From CAVXZE01 sp964615365 (GTDB lineage: Bacteria > Myxococcota_A > UBA9160 > UBA6930): a stretch of DNA of 64,000 nucleotides. Below, piece after piece: positions 43,090 through 50,067 of the stretch. Numbering within the stretch: position 1 is the stretch's first letter; every line of letters begins with the position of its first letter. The stretch covers positions 1 to 64,000 of the forward strand of contig CAZTOU010000023.1 of NCBI GenBank assembly GCA_964615365.1, written 5' to 3'. A program made the translations under genes and the position numbers. The notes beneath the pieces were generated by a model, which was given only the letters and a program-made list of their open reading frames with translations, was not told the DNA's origin and did not search any database.

Positions 43090-44529
43090 ATGCGCGTCGT
43101 GCTGGTGCACCCGGCCGGCTCGAATTGGATGCCCGGCGGGAAGGATGCCACCATCGCCGCGAACAGGATGGTGCCCGTCGGCCTGCTCTCGATCGCCTCC
43201 TATCTCGAAGCGAACGGCCTGGAGGTCCTCGTCCACGATTGTCTCGGGCCGACGGCGCCCGGCACCATCGACGCGAACGTCGCCGAGATCCTGAGTCTCG
43301 AGCCGGGCCTGGTCGGCTTCTCCGCCACGACGTCCGCATTCCTGGACGCGCACCAGATGGCGAAGAAGATCAGGGAGGCTCGTCCCAGCGTCAAGAACGT
43401 GTTCGGGGGTACGCACGTCTCGGGCGTCGGTGCACAGCTGATGGAGCGCTTTCCCGAGATCGACTACCTCGTCCTGGGAGAGGGAGAGGTCACGCTCCGC
43501 GAATTGGCCAGTGGCGAGGACCCTCGGCGGATCGAGGGCCTCGTCTGGCGTGATGGAGAAGAGGTGGTGACCAACCCGCCCCGAGTGCTGATCCCGGAGC
43601 TGGATTCGCTACCCCTTCCCGCCTACGAGAAGCTGCGGGGATTTCCCCGGGGCTATCACCTGCCCCTCTTCAGCTACGTACGCACTCCGGGCACGGCCAT
43701 CAGCACGAGCCGCGGCTGCGTCTACCAGTGCTCCTACTGCGACCGCTCCGTCTTCAAGAGGGGCTTCCGTTCCAACTCGGCCGAGTACACCTACGAGCAT
43801 CTCAGGTACCTGAGAACGCGCTTCGGAATCAGGCACGCCAACGTCTACGACGACCTGTTCACGGTGAACCGAAAGCGGATCGTCGGGCTCTGCCACAAGC
43901 TTTCCGCCGAGCCACTCGGGGTTCAGTTCAATTGCGCGGTTCGCGTCGGACACACCGACGATGAGCTGCTCGGAATGCTCAAGGAAGCGGGATGCCTGAT
44001 GGTCTCGATCGGGGTGGAGTCGGGAGATCCGGCGCAGCTCGAACGTCTGAAGACGGGCGTCGATCTGGACATGGTCAGGGAGACCGTCGCTCGCATCAAG
44101 GCCCATGGGCTCCGGGTCAAGGGGCTCTTCATGATGGGAGTGGTGGGTGATACCGAGGAATCGATCCGCAGGACGAGCGACTTCGCCATCGAGCTCGGGC
44201 TGGACGACATGAACATGTCGAAGTTCACCCCGTTCCCCGGAGCGCCGTGCTGGGAGACGATTCACTCGGAGGGAACGTTCGAGGAGAACTGGAGCTTGAT
44301 GAACTGCCTGAACTTCGTGTTCGTTCCCAAAGGGATCGAGTCCAGAGAGCGGCTCGAGCAGCTCTACTTCGAGCACGTGAGGCGCTTCTACACGGACCCG
44401 GCCTGGCGCAAGACGATCAGAAGGCGTCTCTGGCAGCACCGCCGCTCACTCCGCCACCTCGTGTACCACCTGCCCAGTTTCCTCGCCGCGAGGAGCCAAT
44501 TCAGGCCGCGCTCCGACGGGCGAGTGTAG
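43090..44529 (+). CDS. B12-binding-type radical SAM protein
   Basis: A 479-residue protein: residues 1-135 are a cobalamin-binding-like domain ('MRVVLVHPAGSNWMPGG', 'EVLVHDCLGPTAPG', 'VFGGTHVSGVGAQL', 'YLVLGEGEVTLREL') and Cys210, Cys214 and Cys217 in 'TSRGCVYQCSYCDRSVF' form the radical SAM motif. The C-terminal basic tail may be membrane-associated. I selected the ATG at 43090, where the fold begins. An in-frame GTG at 43003 overlapping the previous stop (GTGA) and an ATG at 43066 are alternatives. It is the last gene of the rightward arm and converges on a lipoprotein gene 9 nt away. It could catalyse methylation or C-C bond formation on the locus product. Confidence 0.85.
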   Translation: MRVVLVHPAGSNWMPGGKDATIAANRMVPVGLLSIASYLEANGLEVLVHDCLGPTAPGTIDANVAEILSLEPGLVGFSATTSAFLDAHQMAKKIREARPSVKNVFGGTHVSGVGAQLMERFPEIDYLVLGEGEVTLRELASGEDPRRIEGLVWRDGEEVVTNPPRVLIPELDSLPLPAYEKLRGFPRGYHLPLFSYVRTPGTAISTSRGCVYQCSYCDRSVFKRGFRSNSAEYTYEHLRYLRTRFGIRHANVYDDLFTVNRKRIVGLCHKLSAEPLGVQFNCAVRVGHTDDELLGMLKEAGCLMVSIGVESGDPAQLERLKTGVDLDMVRETVARIKAHGLRVKGLFMMGVVGDTEESIRRTSDFAIELGLDDMNMSKFTPFPGAPCWETIHSEGTFEENWSLMNCLNFVFVPKGIESRERLEQLYFEHVRRFYTDPAWRKTIRRRLWQHRRSLRHLVYHLPSFLAARSQFRPRSDGRV

Positions 44530-44538
44530 AGCTCCAGG

Positions 44539-44931
44539 TCACATGCCCGCGGTCTCGTTCGGGTCGTAGAGGATCCGGATGACCTTGAGCGTGCCGGAGT
44601 ACCGGTTTCGCGAGTAGACGACGCGCCCCATGCCCTTGTACATCCACTCGGTGCGCGAGGTGTCGGTGCCGTAGTAGTAGGGGATCCAGGACTTGCCCGT
44701 CACGTAGTTGTTCTGGTTGTCGGGATTGCCGAGGATTTTGCGTACCTCGGAGTCGTTCATTCCGAGTTTCACCTTCGAGAGAGGGCTACCGGGCGGCGGC
44801 GCCGGGTCCTTCGACGCAGCGGCCTCGGCCTTCGAACCCTCCCCGGCCTGTTCGCCACCGGGACTCGACGCACACGCACAGAACACGGCGACCGCGAAGG
44901 CTAGGACTACGAGGGAGACTCGAGACATCAT
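44539..44931 (-). CDS. BamE/SmpA-like small lipoprotein
   Basis: A 130-residue lipoprotein. The ATG at 44931 has GGAGG about 10 nt upstream. The signal 'SRVSLVVLAFAVAVFCAC' contains a lipobox, then a low-complexity Ala/Gly/Pro linker. The C-terminal 75 residues read 'SKVKLGMNDSEVRKILGNPD' and 'TGKSWIPYYYGTD', the pattern of SmpA/OmlA (BamE) domains. BamE belongs to the beta-barrel assembly machinery, but many paralogues exist with unknown envelope roles. It is convergent with the last radical SAM gene and probably not part of that locus. Confidence 0.75.
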   Translation of the reverse strand: MMSRVSLVVLAFAVAVFCACASSPGGEQAGEGSKAEAAASKDPAPPPGSPLSKVKLGMNDSEVRKILGNPDNQNNYVTGKSWIPYYYGTDTSRTEWMYKGMGRVVYSRNRYSGTLKVIRILYDPNETAGM

Positions 44932-45077
44932 CTTTCGGGATCCTCCATCTGCGCCCGGCGCTTCCGCGCCCAGACCCGGGGACTCTCCCGACCCGGAGCG
45001 AAGGCAGAAGCGATGAGCACCGGGCGATCTTACCACACCCGGATGGGGCAGAAACGCTCGACCGTTCACCAACTCTG

Positions 45078-46282
45078 TCAGAGGACGCGGCGAAGCAGCG
45101 CCAGCGCCTCCCCGGCCAGGGAATCGACCTGCCAGCGGAAGGCATCGACGTCGGCGGGGTTCCCCATCACGCCCTTCAGGTAGCGAGACAACACGCCTTC
45201 GATGATCGCCGCCAGGCNNNNNNNNNNNNNNNNNNNNNNNNNNNNNNNNNNNNNNNNNNNNNNNNNNNNNNNNNNNNNNNNNNNNNNNNNNNNNNNNNNN
45301 NNNNNNNNNNNNNNNNNCCCATCACGCCCTTCAGGTAGCGAGACAACACGCCTTCGATGATCGCCGCCAGGCGCCAGTACTGGAAGGCGCGGTAGTAGTC
45401 GACATGGCTCACGTCGCGGCCGGTGAGCTCGACGTACCGATCCAGAAAGGCCGCCCGATCGGGAAAGCTCCCGGCCACCGTCGGCGCCAGGTCGGCGCCC
45501 CGCATCGCCGCGGCTTCCTCGCCCGGCTGGACCCAGCTGTTCATGACGTATCCCACGTCGGCCATCGGATCGCCGAGGGTGCAGAGCTCCCAGTCGAGGA
45601 GGGCGGCGACCCTGGCGTCCCTCCCGACGAGCATGTTTCCCAGCCTGTAGTCGCCGTGCACCACGCTGACTCCGACCTGCTCGGGCATTCGGGCCACCAG
45701 CGCCTCGTGGACTTCTTCCATGGCCGCGAGCTCGCGGGTCTTGGACTTCTCCCACTGGGTTCGCCAGCGCTTCAGCTGGCGGGCCAGATAGGCCTCCCTG
45801 CGCCCGAGATCGCCCAGGCCGATCTCGTCGGGGTCGAGCCGGTGCAGATCGGCGAGCACCTCGATGACGGATTCCCCGAGCCGGTAGCGCTCCTCTTCGC
45901 CGAAGAGCTCCGCCGTGGAGGCTCCGTCTCCCAGGACGACGCCCTCCACGTACTCCATCACGTAGAAGGGGGCGTCGTTGACGTCCTCGTCCTCGCAGAG
46001 TCCCAGCGCGGGCGGAACCGGAACCTCGGTCCTGCCGATGGCGGAGATGATCCGGTGCTCGCGGGCCATGTCGTGGGCGGTGGCCAGCACCGCGCCGAGG
46101 GGCGGGCGCCGGAGCACGTAGAGCCTCCCGGCCGCGTCGGTGAGCTTGTAGGTGAGGTTCGAGTGGCCGCCTTTGATCAGCTCGAACTCGAGCGGCGGGG
46201 TGAAGCCATCGATGTGGGCAGCGAACCACTCGGTGACCCGATCCCGCTCTATCCCCTTGACTACGGCGCTCTCGCCCGCCAA
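45078..46282 (-). CDS. APH-family phosphotransferase, interrupted by a false scaffold gap
   Basis: A kinase of the aminoglycoside phosphotransferase/choline-kinase fold, of the type often linked to acyl-CoA dehydrogenases. It shows 'ELIKGGHSNLTYKLTD', 'FYVMEYVEGVVLGDG', the catalytic 'VVHGDYRLGNMLVG' (HGDxxxxN) and the metal-binding 'ALLDWELCTLGDPMADVGY'. The TTG at 46282 (GAGGG about 7 nt upstream) is my choice of start. The coding sequence contains 100 Ns (45218-45317) flanked by the same 55-bp sequence. Removing the Ns and one copy leaves exactly 350 codons in one frame, so the real gene is intact with about 349 residues. The phosphorylated substrate is unknown. Confidence 0.82.
45163..45217. 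repeat. Left copy of 55-bp duplication flanking the N gap
   Basis: This 55-bp stretch is identical to 45318-45372 on the other side of 100 Ns. The identity begins at the CCCATCAC on both sides and ends exactly at the gap on the left. It looks like an unmerged contig overlap whose length equals a common assembler k-mer, not a biological repeat. Confidence 0.9.
45218..45317. other. Assembly gap of 100 Ns
   Basis: The run of exactly 100 Ns is the usual scaffolding placeholder of unknown size. The flanking identity implies that the true distance is negative, with contigs overlapping by 55 bp, and that no sequence is missing. Confidence 0.95.
45318..45372. repeat. Right copy of 55-bp duplication flanking the N gap
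   Basis: Identical to 45163-45217. In the joined sequence only one copy should remain, which restores a single open frame for the phosphotransferase. Confidence 0.9.
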
Positions 46283-46401
46283 CGCCAGCCCTCGTTCCGC
46301 GGAGTTCGCCGGCCCCCTGCAGGAGACCCGATCCCGCGGGAAGGTTGCCGCAACCGGGGGCGATCGGCCATCCGGACTGCGGGTGGATCGGCATTCGACG
46401 C

Positions 46402-46430
46402 TTGACGACGACCCGGGGCTCGGGTATTCA
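46402..46430 (+). promoter_or_regulatory. Promoter of the leu leader/leuA unit
   Basis: TTGACG (46402-46407), a 17-nt spacer and TATTCA (46425-46430). The expected transcription start, about 7 nt downstream, coincides with the A of the leader-peptide ATG at 46437, which would make the leader mRNA leaderless. Confidence 0.65.
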
Positions 46431-46436
46431 AGGATC

Positions 46437-46517
46437 ATGGCGAACCCGAAGAACGCAAGCACCGGGCTGTTGCTCGGGCTGCTCAGCCTGCTCCTTACCG
46501 GGGCGGGAGGGGCCTAG
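46437..46517 (+). CDS. leuL: Leucine-rich leader peptide of leuA
   Basis: A 26-residue peptide, MANPKNASTGLLLGLLSLLL followed by TGAGGA. Eight of ten consecutive codons (11-20) are leucine codons (CTG, TTG, CTC and CTT). It sits between a good promoter and the leuA gene 150 nt downstream, the classical arrangement of ribosome-mediated attenuation by leucine. When charged Leu-tRNA is short, ribosomes should stall in the leucine run and alter folding of the following GC-rich RNA. The start codon lies at the predicted transcription start, as for leaderless leader peptides known in some high-GC bacteria. The symbol is used by function; homology of such peptides cannot be shown. Confidence 0.7.
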   Translation: MANPKNASTGLLLGLLSLLLTGAGGA

Positions 46518-46579
46518 CGTACTTCTGGTCAGCCGTCGAAACGCGAAACCCACACCCCCCCCGCCCGGCCGGAGAGGGG
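46501..46579 (+). promoter_or_regulatory. Candidate leucine attenuator with two exclusive pairings
   Basis: The segment GGGCGGGAGGGG (46501-46512, inside the leader reading frame) can pair with CCCCCCCCGCCC (46555-46566) with 11 of 12 matches. The same C-rich strand can instead pair with GGAGAGGGG (46571-46579). The two structures exclude each other. A ribosome stalled in, or past, the leucine codons would decide which one forms. No clear U-tract follows, so control could be of termination or of access to the leuA ribosome site. Confidence 0.5.
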
Positions 46580-46667
46580 TTAGCGGTTGGGGATCTCTTG
46601 ACTCGACCCTGACTGGACCCTGATTCGCTCCCTCCCCGGCTGGATCCCTCGGCACCTGGAGCGACCC

Positions 46668-48353
46668 ATGTCCAGCATGCCCGCCACCAAGTACCAGCCC
46701 TTCCAGCCGATCGGCCTGCCCGATCGGCGCTGGCCGGACCGCGTGATCGAGCGGCCCCCGACCTGGTGCAGCGTCGACCTGCGCGACGGCAACCAGGCCC
46801 TGATCGAGCCGATGGGCCCCGAACGCAAGCGGCGGATGTTCGAACAGCTCGTGAAGCTGGGATTCAAGGAGATCGAGGTGGGATTCCCGAGCGCTTCGGA
46901 GATGGATTTCGCCTTCATCCGGGAGCTGATCGAAGAGGACAGGATTCCCGAGGACGTGACCATCCAGGTGCTCACCCAGTCCCGAGAGGAGCTGATCCGG
47001 CGGACCTTCGAGGCGATCCGCGGCGCGCGGCGGGCCATCGTCCACCTCTACAACTCTACCTCCGAGCTGCAGCGGCGGGTGGTCTTCGGGCTTTCGCGGG
47101 CGGGCATCATCGACATCGCCGTCACGGGTGCGGAGCTGATCCAGAAGCTGCGCAGAGAGATCCCGGAGACCGAGATCGTGCCGCAGTACTCCCCGGAGAG
47201 CTTCAGCGCCACCGAGCTCGACTTCGCGGTGGAGATCTGCGAGGCGGTGATGGAGGTCTGGAAGCCCACCCCGCTCGCGCCGGTGATCTTCAACCTGCCG
47301 GCCACGGTGGAGATGGCCACTCCCAACGTCTACGCCGACCAGATCGAGTGGTTCGACCGGAAGGTGAGGGACCGCGACAGCATCATCTTGAGCGTGCATC
47401 CCCACAACGATCGAGGCGCCGCCGTCGCGGCTGCCGAGCTGGCGATACTGGCCGGCGCCGAGCGCGTGGAGGGCACGCTCTTCGGAAACGGCGAGCGCAC
47501 CGGCAACGTCGACATCGTCACGCTGGCGCTCAACCTCTACAGCCAGGGGGTGGATCCCCAGCTCGCCTTCTGGGACATCGACGAGGTGGTACGGGTGGCC
47601 GAGTACTGCAACCGGATCCCGGTCCACCCGCGCCATCCCTACGCGGGAGAGCTGGTCTACACGGCCTTCTCCGGCTCCCACCAGGACGCCATCAAGAAGG
47701 GAATGGCGGCGCTCGACCGTGCCGAGAGCGACCGATGGGAGGTTCCCTATCTGCCCATCGACCCGAAGGACGTGGGTCGCAGCTACGAGGCGGTGATCCG
47801 CATCAACAGCCAGTCGGGAAAGGGAGGCGTCGCTTTCGTGCTGGAGCAGGATCACGGGCTCCGGCTACCGCGAGAGCTCCAGGCCGAGTTCAGCCGACAC
47901 ATCCAACGCATCACCGACGCCAGCGGAGCCGAGCTCAGCTCGCGGGGAGTCTGGGACGCATTCGCCGCCGAGTATCTCTCCCGAAACCGTCCGATCGACC
48001 TGATCGGATACGAGAACGTGGCCGAAGTCGGGAGCTCGGAAGAGACCGAGATCGAGTTCCACCTGCGCATCGACGGCAGCGAGCAGTGGATCCGGGGCCG
48101 GGGGAACGGCCCCATCGCGGCCTTCGTGGACGCGCTGCAGGGCGTCTGCGGAATCCGGCTCGAGATCCTCGACTACGCCGAGCACGCCGTGGGACAGGGC
48201 GCCGATGCCTGCGCCGTCGCCTACGTGCAGACGCGCAGCGGGCGAACCGGTCCGCTCTGGGGCGTCGGTCGCCACGGGAACATCGTGCTGGCGTCGCTCC
48301 ACGCGGTGACCAGCGCAGTCAACCGGATCCGCCTCGCCGAGCAGGGAATCTGA
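46668..48353 (+). CDS. leuA: 2-isopropylmalate synthase
   Basis: A 561-residue enzyme of the long (type 2) LeuA group. The HMGL-like TIM barrel shows 'WCSVDLRDGNQAL' (catalytic Arg and metal Asp), 'HLYNSTSELQR', 'SVHPHNDRGAAVAAAELA' (HxH metal ligands) and 'VEGTLFGNGERTGNVDIV'. Residues about 430-555 are the LeuA dimer/regulatory domain that binds leucine for feedback inhibition. It condenses acetyl-CoA with 2-oxoisovalerate, the first committed step of leucine synthesis. The ATG at 46668 has GGAGCG upstream. Expression is probably controlled by the leucine-rich leader peptide. No other leu genes follow; the next gene is convergent. Confidence 0.95.
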   Translation: MSSMPATKYQPFQPIGLPDRRWPDRVIERPPTWCSVDLRDGNQALIEPMGPERKRRMFEQLVKLGFKEIEVGFPSASEMDFAFIRELIEEDRIPEDVTIQVLTQSREELIRRTFEAIRGARRAIVHLYNSTSELQRRVVFGLSRAGIIDIAVTGAELIQKLRREIPETEIVPQYSPESFSATELDFAVEICEAVMEVWKPTPLAPVIFNLPATVEMATPNVYADQIEWFDRKVRDRDSIILSVHPHNDRGAAVAAAELAILAGAERVEGTLFGNGERTGNVDIVTLALNLYSQGVDPQLAFWDIDEVVRVAEYCNRIPVHPRHPYAGELVYTAFSGSHQDAIKKGMAALDRAESDRWEVPYLPIDPKDVGRSYEAVIRINSQSGKGGVAFVLEQDHGLRLPRELQAEFSRHIQRITDASGAELSSRGVWDAFAAEYLSRNRPIDLIGYENVAEVGSSEETEIEFHLRIDGSEQWIRGRGNGPIAAFVDALQGVCGIRLEILDYAEHAVGQGADACAVAYVQTRSGRTGPLWGVGRHGNIVLASLHAVTSAVNRIRLAEQGI

Positions 48354-48371
48354 GAAGAGCGCTCTCTCCCG

Positions 48372-49418
48372 CTAGTTGGAAGCCCGCTCCTTGTCCGTCA
48401 AAGCTCCGAGGAACGCCACGATCGCGTCGACCTGCCCCGCGTCCAGATCCTCGTCGAGCTGGAGCCGGGCCATCTGTTCGACCGAATCGGCCAGCGTCCC
48501 GGCCTTGCCGTCGTGGAAGTAGGGCTCGGTCAGGGCGATGTTCCGCAGAGACGGCACCTTGAAGACGTACCGGTCATCTTCCGCTCCAGTGACGTCGAAG
48601 CGGCCCAGGTCCTCCCCGTTGGCGTAGGCGTGGACCTGCCCCATCCGCTCGTAGCCGTCTCCTCCCAGCAGCGCGTCGTCGTGGCAGTCGCTGCAGCCGA
48701 TCTCCATGAACTGCCTGAGTCCCTCCTTCTCCGCGGAGGTGAGGGCATCCCGCTCACCCGCCAGGAAATCGTCGAAGCGGTCGCGGGTGATCAGCGTCCG
48801 CTCGAAGGCAGCCACCGCCTGCGCGAAGTGGTCATAGGTCAGCGCCGGATCGGCATCCGGGAAGGCCACCTGGAATCGATCGGCGTATCCGGCCTCCTGG
48901 AGCCGCGCCACCGCCGTCGCCTCGTCGGGCAGGCCCATCTCGATGGGATTGAGGACCGGGCCCTTCGCCTGCTCCGCGAGATCTGCCGCCCGGCCATCCC
49001 AGAACTGGGCGATGTGCAACCCGGCGTTCAACGTCGTGGGGGAGTTCCGGCCGCCGAACTCACCCTCGGCCCCCTCCGAGGTGGGGAGGTTGTCGACCCC
49101 CCCCAGCTTCTCGTCCAGACGGTGGCAGCTATTGCAGGACTGGGTGCGATTGATCGAGAGGGCGGTCTCGAAGTAGAGCTCCCTGCCCAGCTCGATCTGG
49201 ACCTGGGTATCGCTCTCGCCCCCGGGCATCCTCTGAGGCAGCCGCGCGAACTGCTCGCTCGCCTCGGCCAGCAAGTCGGGCGCCTGAGCTGCCTCGGGCG
49301 CCTGAGCTGCCTCGGGCGCCGGCTCCTCTCGAGGATCCTGCGTGGCGGAATCGCATCCGAGCGTCAGTCCCAGCAACGTGACGGCCAAGCCAGCCGTCCA
49401 TCTCATCCTGCGCTTCAT
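48372..49418 (-). CDS. Dihaem cytochrome c peroxidase (MauG/CcpA family) lipoprotein
   Basis: A 348-residue protein with a lipoprotein signal ('AVTLLGLTLGC'), an Ala/Glu/Pro-rich linker, and two haem c motifs: 'SCNSCHRLD' and 'GCSDCHDDALLGG'. Other typical blocks are 'NSPTTLNAGLHIAQFWDGRA', 'LNPIEMG' and 'FKVPSLRNIALTEPYFHDG'. It reduces hydrogen peroxide with electrons from a small cytochrome or acts as a MauG-like oxidase, in the periplasm anchored to a membrane. It is divergent from the nickel superoxide dismutase gene, so the two form an oxidative-stress pair in which superoxide dismutation yields the peroxide that the peroxidase removes. Confidence 0.92.
   Translation of the reverse strand: MKRRMRWTAGLAVTLLGLTLGCDSATQDPREEPAPEAAQAPEAAQAPDLLAEASEQFARLPQRMPGGESDTQVQIELGRELYFETALSINRTQSCNSCHRLDEKLGGVDNLPTSEGAEGEFGGRNSPTTLNAGLHIAQFWDGRAADLAEQAKGPVLNPIEMGLPDEATAVARLQEAGYADRFQVAFPDADPALTYDHFAQAVAAFERTLITRDRFDDFLAGERDALTSAEKEGLRQFMEIGCSDCHDDALLGGDGYERMGQVHAYANGEDLGRFDVTGAEDDRYVFKVPSLRNIALTEPYFHDGKAGTLADSVEQMARLQLDEDLDAGQVDAIVAFLGALTDKERASN
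49278..49320. repeat. 18-bp tandem repeat in the peroxidase linker
   Basis: The unit GGGCGCCTGAGCTGCCTC occurs twice in full and then for 7 bp. On the coding (minus) strand it encodes the repeated linker EAAQAP. It lies between the lipid anchor and the first haem domain and may vary in length between strains. Confidence 0.85.
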
Positions 49419-49605
49419 CGATCTCTTTCTCCCTTGCCAAGGTCATCACGGCTTCGCGCACCGCAGCGACTGGCGACGATCGCAAGCCGCCCTTCGAGCG
49501 GATATTCTAGCCATGGGGTTCGCCGAGAGGCCAGGGGCCCGAACCACCTTCCGACACGCGCCGCCTCTGCCCGGGAGAGGCGGTCCAAAACGAGGAGGAG
49601 AAGGA

Positions 49606-50067
49606 ATGAAGAGAGCCACGGTACTGACGATCGCCGCGACGATCCTGGTTTCCTTGACCGCTTCGAAGGCGCTCTCCCACTGCCAGATCCCGTGCGGAAT
49701 CTACGACGATACCGCCCGGCTTCGCCTCATGGCAGAGCACATCACGACCATCGAGAAGGCGATGAAGACAATCGTCGATCTATCGAGCCAGGAGAGGCCG
49801 AACTACAACCAGGTGGTTCGGTGGGTGCAGAACAAGGACGAGCATGCCGACCAGCTGGGCGAGATCGTCACCTACTACTTCATGGCGCAACGAATCAAGC
49901 CGCAGCAGCAGGAAGGCGGAGAAGCGCAGGCGAAGTACCAGGCGCAGATCGGCTCCCTGCACCGGATGCTCGTCTACGCCATGAAGGCAAAGCAGACCAC
50001 CGACCTCGGAAACGTCGCAGAGCTCCGGGCCCTGCTGGAGGCCTTCGAGGCCTCCTACATGCCCTAG
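49606..50067 (+). CDS. sodN: Nickel superoxide dismutase with N-terminal export signal
   Basis: A 153-residue Ni-SOD. The nickel hook is 'HCQIPCGIYDD' (His25, Cys26 and Cys30), and the rest matches the four-helix bundle ('LRLMAEHITTIEKAMKTI', 'YNQVVRWVQNKDEHADQLGEI', 'YYFMAQRIKP'). Residues 1-24 (KRATVLTIAATILVSLTASKALS) form a signal peptide whose predicted cleavage after 'ALS' would free His25 as the new N-terminus, the residue that must be N-terminal to bind nickel. A dedicated SodX protease is not encoded nearby. A strong GGAGGAG site precedes the ATG. Divergent from the dihaem peroxidase; its stop overlaps the convergent oxidoreductase gene by 4 nt. Confidence 0.93.
   Translation: MKRATVLTIAATILVSLTASKALSHCQIPCGIYDDTARLRLMAEHITTIEKAMKTIVDLSSQERPNYNQVVRWVQNKDEHADQLGEIVTYYFMAQRIKPQQQEGGEAQAKYQAQIGSLHRMLVYAMKAKQTTDLGNVAELRALLEAFEASYMP

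Noticed and set aside
41543..43339. A 598-codon minus-strand frame opposite the radical SAM pair
   Set aside because: It covers two genes with clear CxxxCxxC motifs and has no recognisable content of its own.
45218..45317. A true sequence gap or a kinase pseudogene
   Set aside because: The flanking 55-bp identity and restoration of one exact reading frame after collapsing it show the gap is an assembly artefact and the gene is intact.
49278..49320. A CRISPR-like or regulatory repeat
   Set aside because: The 18-bp repeat is inside a coding sequence, lacks spacers and encodes a simple protein linker.
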